A stretch of 64,000 bases of DNA from Marinifilum breve (GTDB lineage Bacteria; Bacteroidota; Bacteroidia; Bacteroidales; Marinifilaceae): the NCBI RefSeq assembly GCF_003202155.1, contig NZ_QFLI01000005.1:186001-250000 (forward strand), written 5' to 3'. The notes beneath the pieces were generated by a model. The model was not told where the DNA came from and did not search any database. It worked only from the letters and a program-made list of their open reading frames with translations. Each line of letters begins with the position of its first letter. Position 1 is the first letter of the stretch. A program made the translations under genes and the position numbers. Of the stretch, positions 35,045 through 44,065 are shown piece by piece.

Positions 35045-35139
35045 ACCAAACAAATCAATTTTTAGCTTATTATAGTTTGGGGAGATCGGTATGGATCTTA
35101 AATCTGTAATTATATTCCTAAGTGGGACGCCAAAACCAC

Positions 35140-35185
35140 AAAACAAAAATAATATCACACAAATTGGTGATATTACTTTTGTTTT
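35140..35185. repeat. Long AT-rich hairpin, possible terminator
   Basis: TAATATCAC pairs with GTGATATTA and the flanks AAAACAAAA with TTTTGTTTT, giving a stem of about 18 bp with one mismatch and an 8-nt loop. The right arm ends in T-rich sequence, so it might end transcripts from the left, but it is 340 bp from the nearest stop on that side. Confidence 0.5.
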
Positions 35186-35339
35186 ATATCCTTTCCAAAA
35201 GACGCAAAGAAAAAACCGTACAGATTTTAGCTTGAATGTAAATTTGGAACATTAAAAATGTTTTAAGAGCCAGGAGTTATATTCTTGCATATAGCCTTGG
35301 GAGATATTTTTTGTATTGCCCATAAAATGGCTCCTTATA

Positions 35340-37841
35340 TCAAACCAACACCTTTCTTACTTGCGCAAACAATTCTTCCTTGCTAAAAGGTTTTGTAAGG
35401 TATCCATCGCAACCAGCACTCATGCATTTTTCCTCTTGCTCTTTAAAGATATAGGTACTTTGAGCAATAATCTTTGTTGCTATTTCTGATTTTTTAATTT
35501 CATCCAAACATTTCATACTATCCCTGCCTGGAATATCTAAATCCATAATCAATAAATCGGGAGATAACTGTTTCAATTTATCAAGCATTTCGGTACTATT
35601 TTCAGCAAATAACACCTCTACATCCTGATCATCAAATAATTTCTTCACATATAAAAACGAGTTGTAATCATTCTCAGCCACAAGTACTTTTTTTGATCCT
35701 ATCCTCTCTTTTGAAGTATCTAAATCATTATTTCTAGTTGGAAGTTTCGATTTATCAACCGGAATTGTGAAATAAAATGTACTTCCTATCCCTACTTCCG
35801 ATTCAAATCGTATTGTTCCTCCAATTAATTCTACCAAGCCTTTACATATACTAAGACCTAAACCTGTTCCATCAATAAAGTGCTCCTCATCTCCTTGTCT
35901 AAATCTTTCAAATATCACTTCATGTCTATCCTCGGGAATGCCAATACCATCATCCTTTACATATACTTCAACAAATGCTTGATCATCTGATTCTATTAAA
36001 TTACAACCAAGTTCGATTCTTCCTGAATCAGAAAACTTAATAGAATTTTCAATCAGATTGTCCAAAACTTGCTGAATTCTTGTACTATCCGAATGCAATT
36101 CTAAACCTTCGAGTTCATGATTTGATTTGATTGCTAATTCCAAGTTAGGCTTGCTTTTAATAAGGTCTCGATTCTTATGAATCTCCAAACTTTCCTTCAT
36201 CAATGAGAACAAATAAAAATCCGAATTCTTAACCGTAATTTGATTCATCTCTAATTTGGATAGGTCCACAATATCATCAATGATCTGTACCAATCGATTA
36301 CCTGATTGTTGAATGATGTTAACATATTGCATACGCTCTACTTCTTCAATTTCAGAATCAATTAAAAGTTCCGAAAATCCCATAATGGCATTCATAGGCG
36401 TTCGAATTTCATGACTCATATTGGCCAGAAATATCGATTTCAACTTATCCGATTCTTCCGCTTGTTCTTTGGCTTTTCTAAGTTCTTCTTCGGTCTTTTT
36501 AATTTCAGATATATCCCTTGAAACCCCCAATACTCCCGTGATATTTCCTTTAGAATCGTACATCGGGGTTTTTATTGTCTCTGTAAGAATCTCTTTGTCT
36601 GTCTTAACCGATTTGGCCCAATTTACAAATCGAATTGTTTCTGCAGACTTTATTACTTCCAGATCTTTCTTAAAATAAAAATCGGCAATCTCATCTTTAT
36701 TATAAATCACAAAATCAGACTTCCCAATTAATTCTTCCTGCTTAATCCCGAGGAACTCCGCAAAATTATTATTGCATGCCAAATACTTTCCTTCCTTATC
36801 TTTTAACCAAATCATTTCTGGGACCGTTTCCAAAATTGTTTCCAATCTGGCTCTTTCATTATCTATTTGTTGCAAGGCGTTTTTTCGCGTACTGATATCT
36901 CTTAAAATTGCCCAATAACCCACAATTTCTTCCTGTTCATCCTTCATCAAATGAACTCTTAACTCAACCGAAACAGTAGATCCATCTTTCCTTATACACT
37001 CCTTCTCATATACTTCAGAACTACCATTTATTAAAACTTCATTCTTTAGAATTCCATCATCGATTTGAATCCACTTTTTAGGAGTAATACTTTTAAAATT
37101 CGTTGCCAACAATTCTTTTTCTGAATAACCCAATACATCTTGTAAAGCTTTGTTACATTCGAGTATATTGTACTCTATATCCATTACAACATAAGCATCA
37201 GACATGCTTCCGTATAATCTTGAATATTTTTCTTCGGTTGAAGATAGAATGGTTTTATTCTTTACATTTTGCATTTGACGCTGCATAAACAAGCCCAACA
37301 ACATATTTACAACTGGATAAATTGTTAGAAGTGGCAAAACAAGATATGAAAGCGTTGAATAAATTTTTTCAGAAGGAAGTAATAAAGTGCAAAACAGCAT
37401 TGCAATGTGCACAACCAAACCCATTAGCAATAATTCTACCCATTTAAGATGATTGCCAACTCTCGTCAATAGTCCTCTCCAAATAATACCTATGGTTCCC
37501 GAACTAATGATAACAGCTATTCCCATTGTTATGCCATCTCCTCCCATAAAAATCCTGTAAATACTGGTAATGAGCATAGCTATGATGGTTGGTATCACAC
37601 CAAAAAATAATCCTGATATTGATAGAATAATAGATCTGGTATCAAATACAATTCCAGAAGATGCCTTCCACGATGTCATCATTAGAATGATACCAATTGC
37701 TCCAATAATACCTCCAAAAAACACTTGTCGATATAGGGGTTTTAATTTGGCCTTATTCACCCACATATACTCGCAAAAAATACTAAAGCTTAATAATATA
37801 GCTGCATTTTGCACGAGTCCAAGAAGAATAGAGTCGTTCAT
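35340..37841 (-). CDS. Hybrid sensor histidine kinase (5TMR-LYT, two PAS, HisKA, HATPase, REC)
   Basis: 833 residues. Six or so membrane helices (1-190) form a 5TMR-LYT (LytS-type) sensor module. PAS domains at about 205-320 and 325-450 both end in PAC-like motifs (AILRDISTRK, LGVSRDIS). The HisKA dimerisation helix has the phospho-acceptor His477 in MSHEIRTPMNAIMGFSELL. HATPase_c (about 570-690) shows the N, G1 (DDGIGIP), F and G2 (GTGLGLSI) boxes. A C-terminal receiver domain (from about 705) has the phospho-acceptor Asp767 in LLIMDLDIPG and the switch lysine in TKPF. There is no output regulator next to it, so it must pass phosphate to a distant partner. Confidence 0.93.
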   Translation of the reverse strand: MNDSILLGLVQNAAILLSFSIFCEYMWVNKAKLKPLYRQVFFGGIIGAIGIILMMTSWKASSGIVFDTRSIILSISGLFFGVIPTIIAMLITSIYRIFMGGDGITMGIAVIISSGTIGIIWRGLLTRVGNHLKWVELLLMGLVVHIAMLFCTLLLPSEKIYSTLSYLVLPLLTIYPVVNMLLGLFMQRQMQNVKNKTILSSTEEKYSRLYGSMSDAYVVMDIEYNILECNKALQDVLGYSEKELLATNFKSITPKKWIQIDDGILKNEVLINGSSEVYEKECIRKDGSTVSVELRVHLMKDEQEEIVGYWAILRDISTRKNALQQIDNERARLETILETVPEMIWLKDKEGKYLACNNNFAEFLGIKQEELIGKSDFVIYNKDEIADFYFKKDLEVIKSAETIRFVNWAKSVKTDKEILTETIKTPMYDSKGNITGVLGVSRDISEIKKTEEELRKAKEQAEESDKLKSIFLANMSHEIRTPMNAIMGFSELLIDSEIEEVERMQYVNIIQQSGNRLVQIIDDIVDLSKLEMNQITVKNSDFYLFSLMKESLEIHKNRDLIKSKPNLELAIKSNHELEGLELHSDSTRIQQVLDNLIENSIKFSDSGRIELGCNLIESDDQAFVEVYVKDDGIGIPEDRHEVIFERFRQGDEEHFIDGTGLGLSICKGLVELIGGTIRFESEVGIGSTFYFTIPVDKSKLPTRNNDLDTSKERIGSKKVLVAENDYNSFLYVKKLFDDQDVEVLFAENSTEMLDKLKQLSPDLLIMDLDIPGRDSMKCLDEIKKSEIATKIIAQSTYIFKEQEEKCMSAGCDGYLTKPFSKEELFAQVRKVLV

Positions 37842-38000
37842 AAGTAAGATTTCAAATAGTAGTTTTTAGTAATAGTTCGTTATTGCTTATAATATAGGGC
37901 AGCAATAGCTTTTATACTCCTAATTCCTTTAAAAGGTTATCATTAACAAAACTATTTTAAAGCATATTTTTTACCGATACTAGAGAATCATTATAATCAC

Positions 38001-38036
38001 AAATAAAAGAAGAGGAACAGATAGCACCTGTTCCTC
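38001..38036 (-). terminator. Terminator after the cDPGS-like gene
   Basis: On the minus strand a 9-bp stem GAGGAACAG / CTGTTCCTC with a 7-nt loop is followed by TTCTTTTATTTG. It starts 27 bp past the stop at 38064 and separates this gene from the kinase gene. Confidence 0.75.
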
Positions 38037-38063
38037 CTTCATCACCTTTAATCAATTATATAA

Positions 38064-39419
38064 TTACTCAACAGTTTCTTGAATTAAATTATGATCTTTC
38101 ACAAACTGGTTGATAATATGCGACATTTTTGGGTAACCAATTTCTTCCAAATCATAGTAAACACGAGTATTTGGCTTCTTGATATTAATGATTCTATTTA
38201 AATCTATAGGTGTACCAATAATGACTGTATCACAATCGCTGGCATTAATGGTAGCTTCAAGATCTTTCAATTGCTGATCAGAATATCCCATTGCTGGTAA
38301 GATATTTCCAATCTCTGGATAAATTTCGTAAGTCTCTTTTAGTTTACCTACCAGATATGGGCGAGCATCAATTTCTTCCGCTGCACCAAACTTACGAGCT
38401 GCGATTGTACCTGCTCCAATCTTCATCTCACCATGAGTTAAAGTTGGTCCATCTTCTACAATTAAGACACGCTTACCACGAATCATTTCAGGATCATCAA
38501 CACTAATAGGTGATGCACCGTCAACAACCTGTGCTTTTGGATTTGCATAAGCAATACTTTCTCGAACTTCCTGAATACCTTCAGGTGCAGCCGAATCCAT
38601 CTTATTTATTACAACAATATCTGCCATTCTTAAATTAACTTCTCCCGGATAATAGCTTAATTCTGCTCCCGGACGATGTGGATCGGCAACTGTAATTGTC
38701 ATATCAGGCTTGTAAAAAGCGAAATCATTGTTTCCACCATCCCAAAGAATTACATCACATCCATCAGGATCTTCTTCGGCAGAGCGAACAATTGCTTCAT
38801 AATCCACACCCGCATATATTACATTACCTCTAGTAACATGTGGCTCATATTCTTCCATTTCCTCAACAGTACACTTGTGTTTTTTCAAGTCTTCGATTGT
38901 TGCAAAACGCTGTACTTTTTGAGCTACTAAATCGCCATAAGGCATTGGGTGACGAATGGCAATAACTTTTAACCCTTTTGCCATTAATTCTTCAATAACT
39001 TTACGTGATGTTTGAGATTTGCCACAACCTGTACGAGTTGCAACAACCGCAATAACCGGCTTCTGACTTTTAATCATTGTATCTCCAGGACCTAATAACT
39101 TAAAGTTCGATCCTGCTGCATTAACAATTGCACTTATGTTCATGACTGTCTTATACGATACATCCGAATAAGAAAAAACACAGTCATCAATACAATGTTC
39201 TTTTATTAATTTAGGCAGATCTTCTTCTGCATAAATAGGAATTCCATCTGGATACAAAGAACCCGCCAACTCTGCAGGGTATTTTCTTCCATCAATGTCT
39301 GGAATTTGAGCTGCTGTAAAAGCAACAACATTGTACTCTGAATTGTCTCTGAAATAGGTGTTGAAGTTGTGAAAGTCACGACCCGCAGCACCAACAATAA
39401 TGACATTTTTTTTAGCCAT
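38064..39419 (-). CDS. Cyclic 2,3-diphosphoglycerate synthetase-like P-loop NTPase
   Basis: 451 residues. The N-terminal domain (KKNVIIVGAAGRDFHNFN) is Rossmann-like. A P-loop ATRTGCGKSQ (127-136) and a second nucleotide region (VILWDGGNNDFAF, VINKMDSA with an NKxD base-specificity motif) follow. The overall pattern matches the family of the archaeal enzyme that closes 2,3-diphosphoglycerate to the cyclic form. Bacterial members are widespread but their product is rarely tested. It stands alone with long flanks, its own terminator and a strong Shine-Dalgarno (39424-39430). It could make cDPG as a solute or have another NTP-dependent role. Confidence 0.8.
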   Translation of the reverse strand: MAKKNVIIVGAAGRDFHNFNTYFRDNSEYNVVAFTAAQIPDIDGRKYPAELAGSLYPDGIPIYAEEDLPKLIKEHCIDDCVFSYSDVSYKTVMNISAIVNAAGSNFKLLGPGDTMIKSQKPVIAVVATRTGCGKSQTSRKVIEELMAKGLKVIAIRHPMPYGDLVAQKVQRFATIEDLKKHKCTVEEMEEYEPHVTRGNVIYAGVDYEAIVRSAEEDPDGCDVILWDGGNNDFAFYKPDMTITVADPHRPGAELSYYPGEVNLRMADIVVINKMDSAAPEGIQEVRESIAYANPKAQVVDGASPISVDDPEMIRGKRVLIVEDGPTLTHGEMKIGAGTIAARKFGAAEEIDARPYLVGKLKETYEIYPEIGNILPAMGYSDQQLKDLEATINASDCDTVIIGTPIDLNRIINIKKPNTRVYYDLEEIGYPKMSHIINQFVKDHNLIQETVE

Positions 39420-39423
39420 AATC

Positions 39424-39430
39424 TCTCCTT
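39424..39430 (-). promoter_or_regulatory. Strong Shine-Dalgarno of the cDPGS-like gene
   Basis: AAGGAGA five bases before the ATG on the minus strand. This is unusual in this window, where most genes lack any Shine-Dalgarno, as is normal for Bacteroidota. Confidence 0.6.
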
Positions 39431-39648
39431 CTTTTTATTTAATTTCACATTAAGTTTATGAGTGTATAAAATTATCACTTTAATGGAATTATGCTAATTT
39501 TATCGAATTTTAATCACTAATTTACTGCCTGTTGCTTAACACGATATAAAAACTTGACATTAGTAAAAATTAAACGTAACTTCTTTGGTTAACCATTTAT
39601 TCGAACAATCATAACGAAGACTACCCACTCATCTAAATTGCTTTTTTG

Positions 39649-39656
39649 TATTTTTG
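39649..39656 (+). promoter_or_regulatory. Possible -7 element immediately before acpH
   Basis: TATTTTTG, an exact TAnnTTTG, ends four bases before the ATG at 39661. If used, the message would be nearly leaderless. It could be chance in AT-rich DNA; no -33 box at proper spacing. Confidence 0.3.
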
Positions 39657-39660
39657 TTTC

Positions 39661-40284
39661 ATGAATTTTTTAGCGCATTTGTATTTATCTGGTGATTCAG
39701 AAAAGGTAAAAGTTGGCAACTTTATTGGGGACTACGTCAAGGGAAAGAAGTACGAAAAGTATCATCCTGGTATCCAAAAGGGAATCATTTTACACCGAAA
39801 TATTGACCATTTCACAGACAAACATCCTTTGGTACTTGATAGCTCGAAAAAATTAAAGGAGGGCTATGGCAGGTATTCTGGAGTAGTTGTTGACTTAATT
39901 TTTGATCATTTTCTGGCTAAATACTGGCAAAACTATCACACATTACCTATTAAGGATTTTGTGACAAATTCACACGAAACTCTGGTAAAAAACTACTTAA
40001 CACTACCTCAAAAAGTTAAAATGTTTCTGCCATTTTTAATTCAGAGTAGACGATTAGAAAGCTATGCAAATATGGATGGTTTGCAAACAGCTCTTGATAT
40101 CATGGCCAAAAGAACTAGTTTACCTGATAATTCAAGCTTTGCAATAAAAACATTGGAAGAAAACTACACCGATTTTGAAAATGAATTCAAATTATTTATG
40201 AAAGACATATTAAAATATGTACGAGATGAACACAATATTAGCGTAGCAACTCCAAACGGTTGGCATCCAAACGAAGGAAAATAA
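39661..40284 (+). CDS. Acyl carrier protein phosphodiesterase-like protein (AcpH/DUF479)
   Basis: Members remove the phosphopantetheine arm from holo-ACP. From the ATG at 39661 the protein (207 residues) begins MNFLAHLYLSGD as in the family. It continues with VGNFIGDYVKGKKYEKYHPGIQKGIILHRNIDHFTDKHPLV, carrying the metal-binding Asp and His residues of this HD-like fold. An in-frame start five codons upstream would fall on the -7 element and is rejected. The last 47 bases overlap the end of rodA on the other strand. Single gene. Confidence 0.88.
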   Translation: MNFLAHLYLSGDSEKVKVGNFIGDYVKGKKYEKYHPGIQKGIILHRNIDHFTDKHPLVLDSSKKLKEGYGRYSGVVVDLIFDHFLAKYWQNYHTLPIKDFVTNSHETLVKNYLTLPQKVKMFLPFLIQSRRLESYANMDGLQTALDIMAKRTSLPDNSSFAIKTLEENYTDFENEFKLFMKDILKYVRDEHNISVATPNGWHPNEGK

Positions 40285-41662
40285 ACAGCAGAATGGTAAA
40301 AGACCAAAGTGATGAACCTCCATAACTAAAAAATGGCAAAGGAATACCAATAACAGGTGCTAGACCTATTGTCATTCCAACATTAATGGTCAGGTGGAAA
40401 AATAATATACAGGCTACACCATATCCGTAAACACGACTAAATGATGATCGCTGACGTTCTGCCAAAAATAATAATCTTAAAATCAGTGTAAGCAATAAAA
40501 TCAAAACAAAGCTTGAGCCTACAAAACCCCATTCTTCGCCAACCGTGCAGAAAATAAAATCGGTACTTTGCTCAGGAACAAACTTAAACTTGGTTTGAGT
40601 ACCATTTAAAAAACCTTTACCTGCAAAACCTCCAGATCCAATTGCAATTTTAGATTGAGCTACATTATAACCCGATCCGTAAGGATTTGTTTCAATACCT
40701 AGAAGCTCGTTAATTCTTGTTCGCTGATGTATCTCTAATACATTATCAAAGATATATCCAACCGAAAAAGTATAAAAGATACTACCGAAAACGATTAGGA
40801 TTGTCCATGCAACATTTTGCAACTTCTTTTTATAGGCATGCACCAAGAAAGGAACAGCATTTATCCCCAAAGAAATAATTAAAATCAAGTAATTGGAAAT
40901 TTCTATTTTTAACCCTTTAGCAACGAGCCATACCAAAGCTAAACATGCACCTAATGATAATATTGCCTTTGCAAAAGCAGGCCATTTTAAGCCATAAGTT
41001 TTTGCAACAATAAGACTCGAGCAAACAATTATTAAAAGCACCGTAAACTTGGGCCATAATAAAGTAAACACAAACAATAAGGCTGCTATAAATGCTAAAA
41101 ATAATACAATACCTGATAATCCTTCTCTATACAAAACCAACAAGAAAACAGAATATACCAATGCTGATCCTGCGTCACCTTGCAATACAATTAATGCCAT
41201 TGGCGTGAATAAAATCACAGCAGAAATAAAAAGCGACTTTATCTTATGAATTTTGAAATTATACTGCGTGACGTACCTGGAAATGGCAAGACAAGTGGCA
41301 AACTTGGCAAACTCTGCTGGTTGAAAACGAATTGGACCCAATTCAAACCATGATTTTGCTCCCTTGATATCTCGTCCTAGCACTAATACCGCAATGAGAA
41401 GAATCAGCATAAATAGATAGGTGGGATATGCAAAAGCAGAATAAAACTTACTTTCAACAATTAGAATAACAATTGCCAATACAGCAGCAGCTCCAATCCA
41501 CATTAATTGCTTTCCATATCTTTGACTTATATCAAAAATACTTTGGTGTTCTTCATTATATACGGCAGCGTATATATTTATCCACCCCAAAAAAACCAGC
41601 AAAGCATACAGTAAAATTGTCCACCAATCTAAATTCTTAATTAAGCTTACTCTTCTGGTCAT
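40238..41662 (-). CDS. rodA: Peptidoglycan polymerase RodA (SEDS family)
   Basis: SEDS glycosyltransferase that polymerises lipid II in the rod complex with PBP2. 474 residues, about ten to twelve helices. Motifs: RFQPAEFAKFATCLAISRY near residue 115, VLQGDAGSALVYSVF, and the C-terminal GIPLPFFSYGGSSLWSFTILL. It is longer than E. coli RodA (370) owing to an insert of extra helices between about 215 and 300, as in other Bacteroidota. Last gene of mreB-mreC-mreD-mrdA-rodA, 8 bp after mrdA. Its 3' end overlaps acpH by 47 bp, tail to tail. Confidence 0.94.
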   Translation of the reverse strand: MTRRVSLIKNLDWWTILLYALLVFLGWINIYAAVYNEEHQSIFDISQRYGKQLMWIGAAAVLAIVILIVESKFYSAFAYPTYLFMLILLIAVLVLGRDIKGAKSWFELGPIRFQPAEFAKFATCLAISRYVTQYNFKIHKIKSLFISAVILFTPMALIVLQGDAGSALVYSVFLLVLYREGLSGIVLFLAFIAALLFVFTLLWPKFTVLLIIVCSSLIVAKTYGLKWPAFAKAILSLGACLALVWLVAKGLKIEISNYLILIISLGINAVPFLVHAYKKKLQNVAWTILIVFGSIFYTFSVGYIFDNVLEIHQRTRINELLGIETNPYGSGYNVAQSKIAIGSGGFAGKGFLNGTQTKFKFVPEQSTDFIFCTVGEEWGFVGSSFVLILLLTLILRLLFLAERQRSSFSRVYGYGVACILFFHLTINVGMTIGLAPVIGIPLPFFSYGGSSLWSFTILLFIFLRLDANRLELLR

Positions 41663-41670
41663 ATCTATTT

Positions 41671-43545
41671 TTAGTGATTATTCGATTGTGAAATTTTCTT
41701 ATTTTTATCTACTTGATGAATTAAGTCCGCTTCCAACATGCGTTTCTCTATCCATTTTTTACTATTCGAGATTTCTCCTCTAATGTATTTTTCAATCATT
41801 AACCCGGCAATTGGCGCTCCATATCTCGACCCCCAAACTCCATTCTCAACATATACAAGAATTGCAATTTTGGGATTTTCACGTGGTGCAAATGCAATAA
41901 ATACTGAATGATCTTCTTCGTCAACACGACCTGTTTGAACAGTTCCAGTTTTACCACAAACACGAATACCAGGAATTGCAGCCAAACCTCCTGTACTACC
42001 TTTTCCTCCAGTCACAACCATCTCCATACCGTCAATTATCGAAGGAAAATTGGAAGGATCAATACTAGTTTCATGTTTAGCAGTGAATTTTTCATCAACA
42101 CCTTTTTCTTTACCAATTGATTTTACAATATGAGGAGTATAATAATGACCTCGATTGGCTATGGCAGCACACATGTTAGCCATCTGCAAAGGAGTAATCA
42201 ACAACTCACCTTGTCCAATCGAAATAGAAATCATATTAAGAGCTCGTAAATTTTTTCTCCTATACTTTTTTTGATAATAGTTTAAAGTTGGTATACCTCC
42301 TTTTAATTCATGAGGTAGATCAGTTCCCAAACGTTGTCCTAAACCAAAGGACATAACATGATTTCGCCAAACATCATAACCATTATTTACCGAACCAAAC
42401 TTTGGAGATTCTACAATATAACGAAAGGTATGTGCATAATATGCATTACAAGAATGCATGATAGATTGTCGCAAATCTAAAGGAGAAGCATGAGAGTGAC
42501 ATCCCATAGTAAATGATCCTACATGATAGCCATTATGACATTCAAATCGAGTAAAAGGATTTATTACCTTTTCTTGCAATCCAATCAAGGCATTAATCAT
42601 TTTAAAAATTGATCCTGGTGGATATTGAGCCATTAATGTTCTATCAAACAATGGCTTTAAGCTATCGTTTTGAACCAATGCTCTGTAGTTTTTACTCATA
42701 ACTCTACCAACCAACATCTCCGGATCGTAACCCGGACTAGATACTTTAGCTAGAATTTCTCCTGTTGCTGGTTCTAATGCAACGATTCCTCCCTTTTTGT
42801 TCTGCATTAAGAGTTCACCATACTCCTGCAAATCAATATCCAAAGTAGATACCAAATCCTTACCTGAAATGGGTTGCTTATCAAATTTCCCATCTCGATA
42901 AGAGCCTTTTATTCTGTTATAAACATCAACCCAATAGATCTTTTTACCCTTCTCACCACGCAAATCCTTCTCATAAGTCAATTCTATTCCACTTTTACCG
43001 ATATAGTCTCCTTGACTGTAGTAATGATCTGCTTTTATTTCCTTATTATTTACTTCATTAAGATATCCCAATGCATGTGCCGCACTCTGTCTTGGATACT
43101 TACGCAATGTACGTGGTTGAACAAAGAACCCTGGGAATTTGTAAAGTTTCTCTTGTAAAACGGCATACTTCTCTGAAGAGAGCTGTTTCAAAAAAATAGA
43201 TGCTCTTCGGTAAGAGTAATTTTTAGCCTGTTCAAGCTTTTTAATGGCATCTAATTTTTCTATCCCAAGCAGAGTACAAAAATCAAGCGTATCGAAAACT
43301 TTCACTTGTTTGGGAATTACCATTACATCATAAACTGCTTGATTATAAACAAGAAGCTCTCCGTTTCGATCATAAATTAATCCTCGAGCAGGATATTGAG
43401 TTACCTGTCGTTGAGAATTATTTTCTGCTGATAACTTATAGGAATCATCTACAATTTGCAGATTAAAAAGTTTGATCATAAAAATCAGAACAACCAAAAC
43501 AAAGATTCCTCCTATTACATATATTCTATTCGAGAAATTATTCAT
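41671..43545 (-). CDS. mrdA: Penicillin-binding protein 2 (rod-shape transpeptidase)
   Basis: Class B PBP that cross-links side-wall peptidoglycan together with RodA. 624 residues: one N-terminal membrane helix (about 7-28), the pedestal domain (YPARGLIYDRNGELL), and the transpeptidase domain. The latter has SIFK (catalytic Ser312, Lys315), SCN (365-367) and KTGT (about 525). It lies between mreD (16 bp) and rodA (8 bp) in the cell-shape operon. Target of mecillinam-type beta-lactams in other bacteria. Confidence 0.96.
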   Translation of the reverse strand: MNNFSNRIYVIGGIFVLVVLIFMIKLFNLQIVDDSYKLSAENNSQRQVTQYPARGLIYDRNGELLVYNQAVYDVMVIPKQVKVFDTLDFCTLLGIEKLDAIKKLEQAKNYSYRRASIFLKQLSSEKYAVLQEKLYKFPGFFVQPRTLRKYPRQSAAHALGYLNEVNNKEIKADHYYSQGDYIGKSGIELTYEKDLRGEKGKKIYWVDVYNRIKGSYRDGKFDKQPISGKDLVSTLDIDLQEYGELLMQNKKGGIVALEPATGEILAKVSSPGYDPEMLVGRVMSKNYRALVQNDSLKPLFDRTLMAQYPPGSIFKMINALIGLQEKVINPFTRFECHNGYHVGSFTMGCHSHASPLDLRQSIMHSCNAYYAHTFRYIVESPKFGSVNNGYDVWRNHVMSFGLGQRLGTDLPHELKGGIPTLNYYQKKYRRKNLRALNMISISIGQGELLITPLQMANMCAAIANRGHYYTPHIVKSIGKEKGVDEKFTAKHETSIDPSNFPSIIDGMEMVVTGGKGSTGGLAAIPGIRVCGKTGTVQTGRVDEEDHSVFIAFAPRENPKIAILVYVENGVWGSRYGAPIAGLMIEKYIRGEISNSKKWIEKRMLEADLIHQVDKNKKISQSNNH

Positions 43546-43561
43546 TTGCTATAAGATTGAT

Positions 43562-44065
43562 CTATTTTTTAAACATCAAAAATTGCGAGGTAATTATTAA
43601 GGTTAACGTGAAAAATGTACTAAAAATTATTCGCATAATGGTTTCACTAAAATTTGCAAATGAAAATGCCTCAGCAACAAATAAAAAACTGTGATGAGCT
43701 ATTATTAAAGTCAATGCATATTTAAAAAACCACGCAAATCCCAAATATGCAATACCAGGATAGGTTCCAACTTCATAGCCATCACGAAGCGATAAATAAT
43801 TCAATACGTAAGGTCGAACATAAGCCATAAAAACACAGGCAGAAGCATGCATTCCAATTGTTCCGCTGAAAATATCAATACTAAATCCAAGAAAAAATGA
43901 AAGTATCAACAATAACCAATTGGGTATTTCGAATGGTAATAACAGGATAAATAGTATATACATGTATGGGTTCACAAAGCCACTCACCTGTATGTTGTTT
44001 AAAATTGCAACTTGAATGAATACAAGAACAACAAATCGGATTATGTTTTTTAAGATGATGTTCAT
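43562..44065 (-). CDS. mreD: Rod-shape protein MreD
   Basis: 167 residues, five to six membrane helices, of the MreD family that joins MreC to the inner-membrane elongation machine. MreD is poorly conserved; the assignment rests on size, topology (VFIQVAILNNIQVSGFVNPYMYILFILLLP; FFLGFSIDIFSGTIGMHASACVFMAY) and its place between mreC and mrdA. Its start overlaps the mreC stop by 4 bp (ATGA type), so translation is coupled. Confidence 0.9.
   Translation of the reverse strand: MNIILKNIIRFVVLVFIQVAILNNIQVSGFVNPYMYILFILLLPFEIPNWLLLILSFFLGFSIDIFSGTIGMHASACVFMAYVRPYVLNYLSLRDGYEVGTYPGIAYLGFAWFFKYALTLIIAHHSFLFVAEAFSFANFSETIMRIIFSTFFTLTLIITSQFLMFKK

Larger units (their letters stand above)
34799..35339. 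other. Gene-free stretch rich in inverted repeats
   Basis: 541 bp between the DMT permease and the end of the histidine kinase gene. It carries three identical 15-bp palindromic words at exact 41-bp spacing (34884-34980), a TTTCCCCA hairpin (35026-35044) and a long AT-rich hairpin (35140-35185). A 65-codon frame at 34912-35109 runs across the repeats and is not credible. Confidence 0.6.

Noticed and set aside
34912-35109. A 65-codon plus-strand frame
   Set aside because: It is made largely of the CAAATATTTTATTTG repeats and a hairpin, with no coding features.
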